Positions 9,885 through 21,095 of a stretch of DNA of 64,000 nucleotides are shown here, piece by piece. Origin of the DNA: Zymoseptoria tritici IPO323. Taxonomy: Eukaryota > Ascomycota > Dothideomycetes > Mycosphaerellales > Mycosphaerellaceae. Numbering within the stretch: the stretch's first letter is position 1; each line of letters opens with the position of its first letter. The DNA is taken from assembly GCF_000219625.1 (NCBI RefSeq), contig NC_018218.1, forward strand, positions 310,001-374,000, written 5' to 3'. The position numbers and the translations under genes were made by a program. The notes beneath the pieces are model-generated. The model was not told the DNA's origin. It saw nothing but the letters and a program-made list of their open reading frames with translations, and ran no database searches.

Positions 9885-12227
9885 ATGAACACAGGATTCA
9901 GTTCCTCCATTCCTCTAGCCGAAGCAGCCCGATACCTCGATATGCTACCCACGGGCGCTTCAAGACAGTCTCGCCGTAAAGCTGGAGCCCCGCCGCAGTT
10001 TACCGCCAGGGACGACATACAGAAACTCCGTCCTGCGAGAAAAGTACGACGAGCGCCAGCGGTACCACAACCAGTGCCAGTAGCACCGCAACCCGCGCCG
10101 CAACCCGCACCGCAGCCCGCGCAAGTGGCACCACAACTAGTGGCGGGAGTACAAGCGCAAGGGAACGAAGGCGATGTTGACGGCGAAGTCAATGATGGTG
10201 AAGACGATGACATTGCAACACAGACCGGCGCGGCAGAGGAGGGTAGGGAAGGCAATGTGGAGAGCCATCAGCCGGATGAGTTTCAAAATCGTCTCGAAGA
10301 ACGTCGAGCTGGCAAACCCGCTGCAGTCGGAGACAACAGGGTCGACGAAGATCGCGAGCGTACTGATGCAGAACATGGAAGCGCAGCACCCGCCGACATC
10401 GCTGCACAGGCAAAGCAAGGGAAAAGGAAAGATAGATCGAGTGAAGGTACACCGAACGACGATGCGCCAAGCCCTACAAAGCGGATCAGATCGGGTTCCA
10501 AGTCTTCCGGGGAGCTGAACGATAGCAACGAGATCAATCAGCAGGCTGCAGATCAGACGCCCGAGCAGGTTCAGTTGACTGCGCACCTAGCCGATCACCG
10601 AAGACAATTCGAATCGCTAGGCCCTCGACCAAACATCCTTGGCTGGTACACCGACCTCATACGACTTGCAAGGGAGGCACTCAAAGTTACAGGCGATGAC
10701 CTGGATTTCGGACCAATGACGGGAACCTGCGCCGAATATTGTGCCATGTTATCGAATGAGTTATACAACATTCGTAGGACCGCCGATCCAAAGATATACG
10801 ACGCTTGGGACGTCGAGAGTGCCAACCTCCGTGATAAATCGGCGTTGAAAGAATTGCAGAAGCGTTTCGACATTATGGACAGCCGTGTCAGAGCTGGCAA
10901 GTGGCCTTATGGGCCAGATGATCCACAAGCTCGGCAAGACGATCAATATTTTGCGTCCGCAATCGGGTTCGATGCAGTGAGAGCAGGCCAGCAACCGGAA
11001 GAGAAATGGCGACAGGTCTCATGCGTCGGCGCAGGCGCCCAAGCCACGGCCAACCTCTGGGAGTGCGAAGACGGAGCAGGAAATGTCGTCAAGCGCACAG
11101 TCATCAAAGAGTCTAGAGGAGACGGCTGGAACAATGAGGTTAATTGGGAAGGAGGATTCTACAACCGCTTCCCAAAAGAAGCCGCGCTTACAATGTACCT
11201 GGGCACACTTTCGGATTCATTCAACATCATCAAGACATTCGGCTACGCTACGTACGATACCCGGCGAATCTTCCGAATCTATATGGAGTGGTGTCCCCAC
11301 GGAACACTCGAAGTCATGTTGAAGAAACACAGCGAAAAGGTTGGCCGATTAAATGAGGATGGCAACTTGATTGAGCCGTAAGTGCGGTCCTGTCTATCAT
11401 TTCACCGCGATCACTGACCATCCAAGGGAGATTCCCGTCCGGGTCGTTTGGTCGATCTTTGAGGGACTGATAACGGCGCTGTGTTTGATGCGGCACGGTG
11501 CAAACCCGCTGCAGAACCAGAATCCAAACCCCAGACGGCTTACACACTTGGACATCAAACCAGCAAACAGTGCGTAATGCTTTCACGTCTCACAGCTGTT
11601 CTGTTCGCTGATACATATGTCTCCGCAGTTTTCCTCTCCGCCCCCGATGAAGACTTCTGGAAAGGCATCCCAGTGATCAAGCTTGGTGACTTTGGTGTTG
11701 CTTGCGACGAGGTGGATGCTCAAAAGGGGCTCGGTACTCTTCCATGGCAAGCACCTGTAAGCAGCTCTGATGGTGTATCGAGTTGCAGTACTGACCTTGT
11801 GCAGGAGCAGCGCGGCCACACTTCAGATCCATACTCGCCCAATCTGATCACGACCGCTTCGGACTTGTGGGCTGTGGGCCGGCTCATATACTGTCTCATG
11901 ACCTTGGACGAGGGAGATGTGCTGACAGAGCAGAACTTGGATGACGAGGAAGAGTTTCCCTTTATGGCGGAGGATATACCGGACATCTATCCGGATGCGC
12001 TGATTGATCTTGTGGAATCGTGTCTCCGGAACGAGGCTGAAAAACGGCCGGCAGTCGATGAACTATGGACCGAGATTCGAAAGCATACCGCTGACCCTGG
12101 ACAGAGCGTGCGAGGAATGCCGATGAATCTGAGACCATCGAGTGCAGACGAAATGATTCTTTTCGATAGTGGAGAACCGAAGTTCGATGAAGTAGAGGTC
12201 GAGGCTGAAGATCTTTACGCTACTTAA
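9885..12227 (+). CDS. Protein kinase-like protein with long N-terminal region (paralogue 2 of 3)
   Basis: Four exons: 9885-11377, 11427-11569, 11629-11756, 11805-12227; 728 residues. ATG at 9885 (MNTGFSSSIPLAEAARYLDM); the frame extends upstream only through non-ATG codons. The N-terminus has a Pro/Ala/Gln repeat of the form APQPAPQPAPQPA near residues 65-85, then an acidic-basic disordered stretch, then a helical part with an EYC motif shared with the paralogues. The kinase domain starts near residue 372. Its Gly loop is degenerate (GAGAQATANLW), the Lys is kept (TVIKES), HRD has become HLD in THLDIKPAN, and DFG (LGDFGVAC) and APE (WQAPEQ) are kept. The catalytic Asp and Lys remain, so activity is possible but the motif is unusual. 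Intron positions around the kinase core match the genes at 6103 and 12568. Confidence 0.88.
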
Positions 12228-12567
12228 GTCGCGTTGACCGCAGAGCACCTTCAGTATGTCAGCGCACGATTTGGGCGCCGGCCTAATTTATAGCTATCAT
12301 TCACCAGCTTTTGCCAGTATGGAATGATTGTGCCTATTATACGGGCATTGTGAGTCCGCACCACTACCTCTCTCACGTGCCTTTCCCTTCTCCGAGCAAA
12401 CGAAGACCCATGGCCGAATCCGGTGACAATGGCACAAATGCGTCGTTCCGAAGTGGTCGAACAAAGAACACATTTTCTGCAAGCTTCAACATTCCAGCAA
12501 AGCCTCAGCACGTTCCTCTACTTGCAGCAAACATTCATCAGCAAGGCACTGGCAAGAAGATCAAATC
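12228..12567 (+). other. Spacer between kinase genes 2 and 3
   Basis: A 340-bp gap that must hold the end of one transcript and the promoter of the next. An open frame crosses it out of frame with the downstream gene (12311-12967), but its composition is not protein-like and most of it overlaps the kinase exon. I see no RNA gene or repeat here. Confidence 0.5.
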
Positions 12568-15500
12568 ATGGCCAGATCGCAGCAATCTGGTAGTACTGGA
12601 TCACGAAGATCGGCTCGAATCAAAGCGCTGGGTAATTCGAAACCGGCGAACGCCAAAGCTCCAAAGCGCAAGATCGGTGAATTGGACGTTGTGGCCGAAG
12701 AAAACGAGGATGAGGATGGCAATGACGGAGATCAGAACTCGGGGGGAGAACCGGCCAGGAAGAAAGCAAAGGACAAGGGAGACTCACCGCAAGGGAGGTC
12801 CGATCAACCAGCACCAAAATCGCAAGGTCGTCCCAATGAGGGTGGCGATAGCACGGGCCGACGTGGCACTCCTGATCAAGTCGAGGCCGGCGCTTCAGGC
12901 TCAGCAAATGAAGGTGGCGAGGAGAACGCTGGAATTGATGAGACTGAGAAAGAACCACCCAAGATGAGCGCCACAAACCTGAAACTGAACTTGGACTTCA
13001 TCCGCAATCTTGTGCTTCCTGGTCACGTCGACGAAGTTCCCGTGGGGTTGGAAAGACAGATGGTATGTGTCTCGGCGATGAACGAACAGGACATGAGAAA
13101 GGCTACGAAGATCTTGCAGGAGCTTGTTGTAGAATATGGCACCAGAACACTGCTGTGGAGTTTGCGTGTCTGGCCGATCGAAGCCTACATGAACGTCCCG
13201 ATCCATTTTGATGGACGATGGGATGTGTTTGAAGACGATGCGATTGTAAATCTCCACGATAATTGGCGGGACACATGTGTTGAAGCCCAGCGCACGAACG
13301 CCACCCGGAGACAGATTGAAGAATTTGTGGACGGCTATCGCAAAGCCAAGTTCTTGCTCAAGCTTGGAGTAGAGGTCGAGAAGGATGAAAATGATGACGA
13401 CGAGCCGCCGAACGAGCCGGACCAGAATCAGACTCAGCGCCCAAGCTTCATCAGCGGGCGTGCAAGAGCGGTCACGGCTCAAATGAAGCACTTCCGCGAA
13501 CAACGAGCAGAGAAGGTGAGCGAATTCCGTGCAGCATGTGGAGACGAAGCTGCCGACGAACTTGAAGCGCTCTGTGGCCGTGTCTTCGCGGACTGGAAAC
13601 AGAAAGGGTACCCCGGAAACATCGATTATCGCAAAGTTTCGTGCCACTTCCGGTGGGAACGCATGAGACGGCGGTTCAACTCATGGAGTCCGACCGAAGT
13701 CGAGCGGACAGCGTTCGAAGGTATCTATGCTGAGGTTAGAGAGTACATTCGACGCTACGACGAGTTTATCTATCCACCGGACGACCAACAATTATCGTGC
13801 CAGGCTTTTGTGTGGGTGATGTGGCCCAAGCTGGACGACTGGCGCAAGGATTGCGTCAAGGACACGAAAAGGCTGTGGTCAGAGGCTTTGAAAGCTGTCC
13901 CAGGCAAAGAGGGGAATGACTTGTACCTCGACTACAATCAGGCTATGCGTCATCTCGAGCTTGGGGGCTGGCCTATGAGCGAGAGTTGTGTCAAGACCCA
14001 GAGGATGATGGTCCGACACAAATGGCGAGATCTGGAGGCTGCGGTGGACGCCGATGATATGGTTTCAGGAGCCTTGGTGAAGGAGCTAGGCAACGAAGCA
14101 AGGGAGCTCATTGACAAGTTCGTGTTCATCGTACCACCGGACAAAGACAATGCAGTGGCTTGGCAATCGTTCATAGACGACACATTGCGCCCGTTCGTCC
14201 GTGCGAAAAATCTTCCGTACTGGGGAAAGCTGTGGGACACCACACTCGGCAGACAGCACAACCCCGACGATGCCAAATTGCTTCAAGAAATGAGAGCTGA
14301 TATGGAAATCAAGCTTTCCGGGCCGGATCCGCCTTTACCGTATGGCCCAAGCATGGCGCAGTACATCCGTGACTGGTCCGAAGTTGTGGACAGAGCGGAA
14401 CAAGAGGCCGACCGTGTCACCGAGGCCCGTATCAAGGATCTTCAGACTCGCACGATGGTGTGTCGCGATGTATGCGGCGTTCTCATAAGCCCACTGCTAT
14501 GGCCGGAAGAGACAAATCCTGAGCAGTACTGTTCCAATCTGTCCGCGGATATCAAATATCAATTGCAAGTGAGATGGCAGCAGCATTGGCTGGAGTGGAA
14601 GACCTTGAGAGAAATTCCTGACGAGGAATACCACGAAAAGAGCAATGCAATGGCGGAAGCTGTTCGCAATGGACAAGAGTACTGGCCACCTGAAAGCCCT
14701 GCAGCAGAAATAAATCGAGGAAAAGAGCAGGCCGGGGCATTGGGCGTTCGGCACCTGGATCGCAGTGGACTGGAAGGCAGCTGGAATTTCAGCGGCACCT
14801 TGGGAAGCGGCTCGTATGGGCACGTCGGGTACTGGACCAAAAACGTCGGTCACGACCGGCGAATCGTGGACAGGATTGCTGTCAAGGAGTCGTACCTGAG
14901 ACAGGCCTGGAACAACCCAGTGTACTGGATTGGCGAGCCTGGCCACCGCAAGCCAAAGGAGTTCTACTATGCGCGGGAACTGGCCGACATGCCGGAGTCA
15001 AAGAACGTCGTCGAGCCGAGATCGTATGCCATCTACGAGACTTTGAGGATGCATCGAATATACATGGAGTTCTGTGAGCATGGTACCATGAGTCAGATGA
15101 TCAACAACTACATCGCTCACGACGCCGTGGTTGACGAGGATGGAAACTCGATAATAGGGTAAGTTTGGCTCGTCGGATTGGCAAGCAAGACCCACTAACG
15201 TTGCCGACTTTCTCAGCACCATCCCGGTTCGTCTGCTATGGTCAGTTTTCGAATCTCTCGCATCCGTGCTATGCTTGATGAAGAGCGGAACTCTGCCGGA
15301 TGCCCCGCGCGCCCGACAACTCAAGTACCCTGGCATGATCCACCGTGACCTCAAACCAGACAACAGTACGTTCCGAGAGCGATGTGCTTCTTCTCCAGCT
15401 CACTAACCCTGCTTGTAGTCTTTCTATCCCCTCCATGCACCGATGCCTGGGGCGGAATTCCAACGTTCAAAATTGGAGACTTTGGGTTCGTGGTCAGTGA

Positions 15501-15963
15501 CGCTGATGACGACCTCGCCAACATGCGAAGGACCGGGACGCCGGGCTTCTTGCCACCAGTAAGTATATCGACATTGGATGTTTGGAAATTTGGTCTAAAC
15601 GAAGTGTAGGAAGAAGGGACCAGCTCCGCCGGCGACGTCTGGAGAACGGGGAAGATCATGCTCGACCTCATGAATCGACAATCTTGGCACCGGGAACGTG
15701 ATGAAAACTGGGATCTAAAGTCGAGGGTCCTCGATGACTACGCCGGCAATAGGTTTCCACCATCTTTGCGAGATCTGGTGTCGCAGTGTCTCGACGCGTC
15801 ACCGGTCTACCGGCTCAATTGCGAGGATCTCTGGACTAGAATCCACGCCGAAGTTGCCACCGGCCGCGGACTCACGGGCAAACCGCTGCGAGACATGAAG
15901 TTGGATCTGGCTGACCAAGAGGTGATTAAGATTCAGAGGAATGCGCTCGACAGGTTCGTGTAG
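12568..15963 (+). CDS. Protein kinase with long novel N-terminal region (paralogue 3 of 3)
   Basis: Four exons: 12568-15158, 15217-15365, 15419-15558, 15610-15963; 1077 residues. ATG at 12568 (MARSQQSGSTGSRRSARI). The first ~150 residues are Lys/Glu/Gly-rich and disordered with nuclear-localisation-like basic clusters. Residues ~150-730 are helical, Trp-rich and unrecognised. The kinase domain begins near residue 737 with Gly loop GSGSYGHV, Lys in IAVKES, hinge MEFCEHGTM, HRDLKPDN and DFG in IGDFGFVV. The APE motif has become PPE (GFLPPEEG), which is less severe than loss of HRD or DFG. Three introns fall at the same places in the domain as in the two upstream paralogues. Distance to the preceding gene is 340 bp. 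Function and substrate unknown; predicted active kinase. Confidence 0.9.
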
Positions 15964-16421
15964 AAGTAGATTTTGTCAGCATTCACGTACCTTCAAGACC
16001 CGGCATATAAGACGAGCGCTGATTGGCGCAAGTCAACTTTGCCTTGCCTTTTCTGGTAATTTTGAAAAGCATCGTTCCTTGGTAGCTGCTCGGCCAAGCA
16101 TACCTGCGGAAGGGACGCACGCCTTTACTTGAACTGAAAGAAGCGTCGGCGTACATTATTCCTAACAGATCAGAACAGGCCTTCCTTCTTTCTGCCGATG
16201 TTGACCTCAGCCTCGCCTATTGCCGTTCGTTCGCTGCGACGAGGTTTCTCTTGCCTTACTTCATCTCGCTATTCCTTGTTCATTTCATGTGCTGCCTTCC
16301 ATCTACGTTCGACAGTAGACCGGAGACAAGAACAGCGCAGGTTCAATTCAAGTTTCGACCAATACACTCGAATGTAGCCGCGCCACGAAGAATCGTGCCA
16401 AATCACGCCTGTCATGTCGAC
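15964..16421. other. Convergent intergenic region
   Basis: This 458-bp gap lies between the end of the third kinase gene (plus strand) and the end of the repeat ORF (minus strand), so it should carry two transcript ends. No gene, repeat or RNA structure is evident. Confidence 0.5.
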
Positions 16422-18329
16422 TCAATCCCGACTCTTCTTCCTCTTCAAACTATCCCTCACAGCCCGAAACAATCCCTTCTCTTTCTTCCCAATCTTCCCC
16501 TCCCTCGTAGCCGGCCTTTCATCCAAGCGCTTACCCGCAGAGGTTCGTTCGGCTCCACTTTTACGTCCTGTACCCGGCGACTGCTCTCTCGTCGTGCGGC
16601 CATCATTCTGCTCTGCCCGACTTTGCTGCTTCCCATTTGTCTCGGACTTCTCGCCAGCATTCGCAGTCGTTTTCATAATACCTGCCGCAGCTCCACTTTC
16701 CGCTGGCTCCTCTCCATTGACAGTAGACTCCTTCCTCTCCTGACTCCCATTTCCAAATTTAGGAGATTGATCACTGACTATATCCCAAGACCCAGTACGA
16801 GAAGACACCGTAGCCGTCGACCCACTCTTTCCTCCCTCGCTCGGCGGTTCAGATGCCTTCTCTGCGCTCTCGGCATTGCCAATAGCCGCACTATTCGATG
16901 CTGCCAGGTCCTGGTCGGTGATGGAAGGAGCTCGGGAGTCGATGTTTCCCGCCTGACCCGTCAATGCATGCGAGGGACTGAATGTGGCCGCAGCGTCAGG
17001 ATTCTTTGCGGTCGAGACAGGGCCGTTAGCCGCTGTGCCAACGTTGCCGCCCACATCATCGTCCGTAATCGAAGGAGTCCTGGAGTCAATATTCCTGGCT
17101 TGCGCCGCCAGCGTCCAAGTCGCTTGGAAATCAGCCACAGCTCTTTGCGTGGTCGCAGTGACTGCGCCAGCAGCGTCTTCTGGATTCCGATATGTCGCTG
17201 GCAATGGGCGATGTGGCACTTCACCTCCTTGCACCGTACTCTCGTGGGCAGCAGTATGCGCAGCTCCCTTGGTCGACGACTCCGCATTGCGGAACAAGGT
17301 CGCAAAGGGCCGTGGCGGCAGTCCATCTTGCCGAGCAGGCTCTGCGTGTCGATAAGGAGTCGAGAAAGCACGATGCGGCTGCTCGTTCGAATCTTTGCTT
17401 GCGACCCGATCTTCACCCGAAGTCGTGGTTCCTCCCGCCTTCTCCACGAATTCCGGGTTTCGATACGAAGTCGAGAACGCACGATGCGGTTGCTCGTTCG
17501 ACTCCGTGCTTGCGTCCTCGTGACCGTTCAAAGTCGTAGATTCCTTCGCCTTCTCCACAAACTCCGGATTGCGATACCCCACCGGAAACGGTCGATGCGC
17601 TTCACTTCTCACCTCTTCACTCCCCTTCAAATCCTGCTCAACAATGTCCGCATTCCGATGTGTAACCGCAAAAGCTCGATGCGGCGTATTCCCCTCCTCG
17701 TCTTCACCTCCATCCGGGCCGGGGACCAGTCCCGCCGAACTCTGCTTCGTCGTACCGAGTGCAGAAGTCGCTTGCGCTTGTGGAGGAAAAATGGCCTCAC
17801 CGCCTGGATTCCTATACTCCGCCGCAAAGGGACGATGAGGCTCATTCGCTGATTCCTTCTCAGCAGAGTGCGAGAGGTGCTGGCCACCAGACGTATCTGG
17901 ATTGCGGTAGGAGGTTGGGAATGGCCGATGTGGTTCATTCGCCGCAGTCTTGCCAGCAGAAAGCGACATGTGCTGGCCAGAAGTGTCGGGATTGCGATAG
18001 GTGCTTGAGAATGGTCGATGAGGTTCATTATTCGCCGCATTCTTCCCAGCAGAAAGCGACATGTGCTGGCCAGAAGTGTCGGGATTGCGATAGCAAGTCG
18101 AGAATGGTCGATGAGCTTCATTTGTCGCTTGTGGTGTGGAACGGGAGCTGCTATAGGCGGGCGAGGACTTCGAAGTGGAGGATGGGAGGAGGGAGACGAA
18201 GGGCTTCGCCTTTGCCTTGGTATCCGCGGCGGCGGTGGTGGGTGTAGAGCGAGCAGGCGAAGACGTATTGGCGATGAGGTTGGCAGAAGTGGTATGCCAA
18301 GGAAGATCTTTTGAAAAACTAGGTATCAC
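16422..18329 (-). CDS. Repeat protein with ten PHRPF..YRNP units (5' exon missing)
   Basis: Open frame of 636 codons. Ten units of about 14 residues, consensus (E/Q)PHR(P/A)F-x3-YRNP(E/D), are spread over roughly residues 71-420, followed by two copies of a second motif (NIDSR-x-PSIT-D). The rest is Ser/Thr/Glu-rich and disordered, ending in a very basic tail (RDSLKRKKSRD). The frame has no ATG until residue 90, after the first unit; upstream of codon 1 there is a stop (TAA at about 18336). A CTAG acceptor at 18319-18322 suggests a preceding exon. The nearest same-strand coding sequence is the oxidoreductase fusion ending at 18405, and a splice from its last codons would join in frame. Not a known domain to me; possibly a structural or septal-type disordered protein. 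Opposite-strand ORFs here are shadows. Confidence 0.65.
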   Translation of the reverse strand: MIPSFSKDLPWHTTSANLIANTSSPARSTPTTAAADTKAKAKPFVSLLPSSTSKSSPAYSSSRSTPQATNEAHRPFSTCYRNPDTSGQHMSLSAGKNAANNEPHRPFSSTYRNPDTSGQHMSLSAGKTAANEPHRPFPTSYRNPDTSGGQHLSHSAEKESANEPHRPFAAEYRNPGGEAIFPPQAQATSALGTTKQSSAGLVPGPDGGEDEEGNTPHRAFAVTHRNADIVEQDLKGSEEVRSEAHRPFPVGYRNPEFVEKAKESTTLNGHEDASTESNEQPHRAFSTSYRNPEFVEKAGGTTTSGEDRVASKDSNEQPHRAFSTPYRHAEPARQDGLPPRPFATLFRNAESSTKGAAHTAAHESTVQGGEVPHRPLPATYRNPEDAAGAVTATTQRAVADFQATWTLAAQARNIDSRTPSITDDDVGGNVGTAANGPVSTAKNPDAAATFSPSHALTGQAGNIDSRAPSITDQDLAASNSAAIGNAESAEKASEPPSEGGKSGSTATVSSRTGSWDIVSDQSPKFGNGSQERKESTVNGEEPAESGAAAGIMKTTANAGEKSETNGKQQSRAEQNDGRTTREQSPGTGRKSGAERTSAGKRLDERPATREGKIGKKEKGLFRAVRDSLKRKKSRD

Positions 18330-18404
18330 CCAAACGAATTAACATTCCAAATCCCAACGCCCACAGCAGCAGGACCAGAAGTCGCAGCAAGGAGATCCTC
18401 TCAC

Positions 18405-21095
18405 CTACTTCTTCGCCTTGTACACGTCTCCCGTCCTCCTAACCTCATCCGCCTCATCCTTGCCCCTTCCCTGCTTCTCCAACTCCCTCACAAGCGGCAG
18501 CACCTCTTTTCCAAAGTGCTCAATCTCACTCTCATAATGCAAGAAAGCCGTCAACAAAATGCTCACGCCCAGACTCTTCAACAGCACAATCCTCTCCGCA
18601 ATCTGCTCCTTCGTCCCAATCAGCTTCGTCTTGAATCCATCATTGTACTGCACCAGATCCTCAAACTTGCTATTCGCCCACATCCCACTCTTATTCCCCG
18701 TCGAAGATCCCGCGTTTTGGGCTTGTTGTCGGAACCCCTCCACCGCCTCCGCGTCCGCTTTGCCTTGAATCTCCTGCAACACGCGGATGGCTTCCTCCTC
18801 CGTGTCGCGACAGATGACGAAAGCGTTGAGCGCGAAGCCGACTTGTCCCTCGCGATTGTGTTTTTTCGCGCGCTCTTTGACGTCGCCGATTTGCGCTTGG
18901 AAGCCCTCGAGCGTGTTGCCGTTCATGAAGTAGTAGTCGGAGACGGAGCCGGCGTTTTCTTTGGCGTCGTCCGAGTTGCCGCCCTGGAAGATTTCCGGGT
19001 AAGGGCGGCCGGGGAGGTTGAGCGGTTTGGGGTTGAGGGGATAGTCGTGGAATTGGTAGAAGTCGCCCTTGAAGGAGAATTTGTCTTCCGTCCAGATGCC
19101 CTTGAGACATTGGATGAATTCTTTGGAGCGTCGGTAGCGTTCGGCGTGGTCGAGCCACCATTGGCCGATGGAGGTGAACTGGAATAGAGGTTAGCAGGGG
19201 ACGAATTGAAGTGAGGAGAGCGATGGACATACCTCGAGCTTGAACCAACCGGAAACGACGTTCACACAGACACGCCCGTCGGTGTAGTTATCAATACTGG
19301 CCACCTGCTTAGCCGCAACAGCAGGATTCCATGGTCCGGGCAACAATGCCACAATCAACTTCAGTCTCTCGGTGTGCATCAACAACGCCTGCGAGAAAGT
19401 CACAGGTTCATGCTGGTTGTCCGCACCGTACCCAGCCATGAATCGAATCTGCGACAACGCATACTCAAAGCCAACTCTTTCCGCAGTCTTTGCATACTTG
19501 ATGTTCGACTTCAAATCCCAGTGCGTGTTCTGCTTGATTTTGCTGATGACCAGTCCGCCAGAAACGTTGGGCACCCAGTAAGCGAAGCGGATGCGATCGG
19601 GGTCCGAGTTGACGGAGTCGGCGTAGCTGAGGTCTGAGCTTGCAACGTCGGTCGCGGCGCCGATACCGTTTGGCAGGATACCGTTCGAGGGCGAGGGAGC
19701 TTCGGACTTGTTCTCGTGGTCGATGGCGACGACAATGCGCTTGCCGCCGATCTTACCAGTACGCATACGGTCGAGCGCATCGTTGACGCCGGACAGACCG
19801 CCTTGTGCGACTTCGACCTCTGGGAGTTTCAAGCTGTGACGAATGAGGAGATCCTCAAGCCAAGTGGAAATGGCCTCTCCAACACCGGGAGCTTCGTGGA
19901 AGATCTTTATGGGGACCTTGTGGTGGACGACGTTGCGGCCAACAGATTTGGGGAGGCCAGTCAAGCCGAGGAGGTGGGACTTCAGACCGCTGGTGTTGGT
20001 GGTGAGAGCTTCTTGAAGTGACGTTGCCGATTCCTTGCCATTGCAGTCGACACCGAAGCGGAGCTTGCCACCAGTGACAGCTCTGAGAATCTCAATCGCA
20101 CGCTTGTCGTCGTACTTGTCCACGAGGAAGTCGGCTCCCAGCTCAGTGAGACGTCCGCCTCCACGCGCGATGTCGGCAATGCAAGCCACCTTCAAGCCAG
20201 CAAGCTTGGCGAGTTGAAGAGCGATCTGGCCAGTCGTGCTGTTCGCTCCCCAAATAGCGAGCCACTCGCCAGGTTGTGGGCGCTCAGAGTCTTCAATACC
20301 CGAGAAGATCTCATCGCGGATATCCTCAGGCACATCGTTCTGCCGCAGCTGACGGACCAACTTGACAAGATCCGGCCCGCGAGGAGCACCGCTGATGCTG
20401 GAAAAGTCCAGACCAAAGCTGATACCCAATGCCACCGTAGCAGCCACCCACGCCACGCCCAGCGCAGCGCCCTCCTTGACGCTGACGCCTTGGGGTATCC
20501 TCGTCACATTGTAGTCTGTGGTAACAACATACTCTTGATACGCCGCCTTCCTCACATCGCGGTAGTCGGTGGATGGGCCGAAGACGACGTCGCCTTGTTG
20601 AATGCGGGAGTTGGTGCGTGGAGCTCGGACGACAATGCCTGCAAAGTCGCGGCCGTTGACCCATGGGTAGCTGGGCTGGCTGAAGCCATAGTCGGCGCCC
20701 TTCCAGTCGACTGGGTTGAGGCCAATGGCGAGAACTTGGACGAGAATTTCTCGCTCGCCTTGTAGGTCAGGGATCTCTTTTGACTTTTCGAGCTTGTACT
20801 TTTGGCGAGGGCCATGGAGGAGGAGGAGGTCTTGTTGAGGAGCGTCGAGGCGGAGGAATTCGTCGTCTTGTGTGGAGGCATTGTAGCCGTTGCTGTGGCC
20901 GTTGGTGTACGGGGTGGAGTTCAGGCTGCCGTGACCAGACGAGTTGTAGCCGTTGCCATTGCCGTTTGGACTGGCGGCGCCGCTGAGAGTGTCAAAGCTG
21001 CGAGTTGGTGGTGTAGGCGCTTGTGATTTGGAGCGGCCGCACTCGTGGTCGGGTCTGAGGGAGATGAAAGGCGAGTTGCTGAGATGGGAAGGCAT
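18405..21095 (-). CDS. MDR oxidoreductase fused to FMN-dependent monooxygenase (SsuD/SfnG-like)
   Basis: Two exons, 21095-19233 and 19178-18405, joined over a 54-nt intron; 878 residues. After a disordered leader, residues ~80-450 form a zinc-independent medium-chain dehydrogenase/reductase of the quinone or enoyl reductase (ToxD-like) type, with NPVDWKGADYG, a GRDFAG turn and a Rossmann motif WGANSTTGQIALQLAK. A ~40-residue linker rich in Ser/Asn leads into a luciferase-like (LLM) flavin monooxygenase, recognised by RFAYWVPNVSGGLV, VNVVSGWFKLEF and DHAERYRRSKEFI. That family cleaves sulfonates or sulfones with FMNH2 and oxygen. The linker lies inside one exon, so the fusion is not an artefact of joining genes. 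ATG at 21095 is preferred; an upstream in-frame ATG at 21215 would add a 40-residue hydrophobic segment. Confidence 0.88.

Noticed and set aside
16251..17852. 533-codon plus-strand ORF
   Set aside because: It is antisense to the PHRPF repeat ORF; its Arg/Ser/Leu-rich composition and periodicity are the mirror of those repeats.
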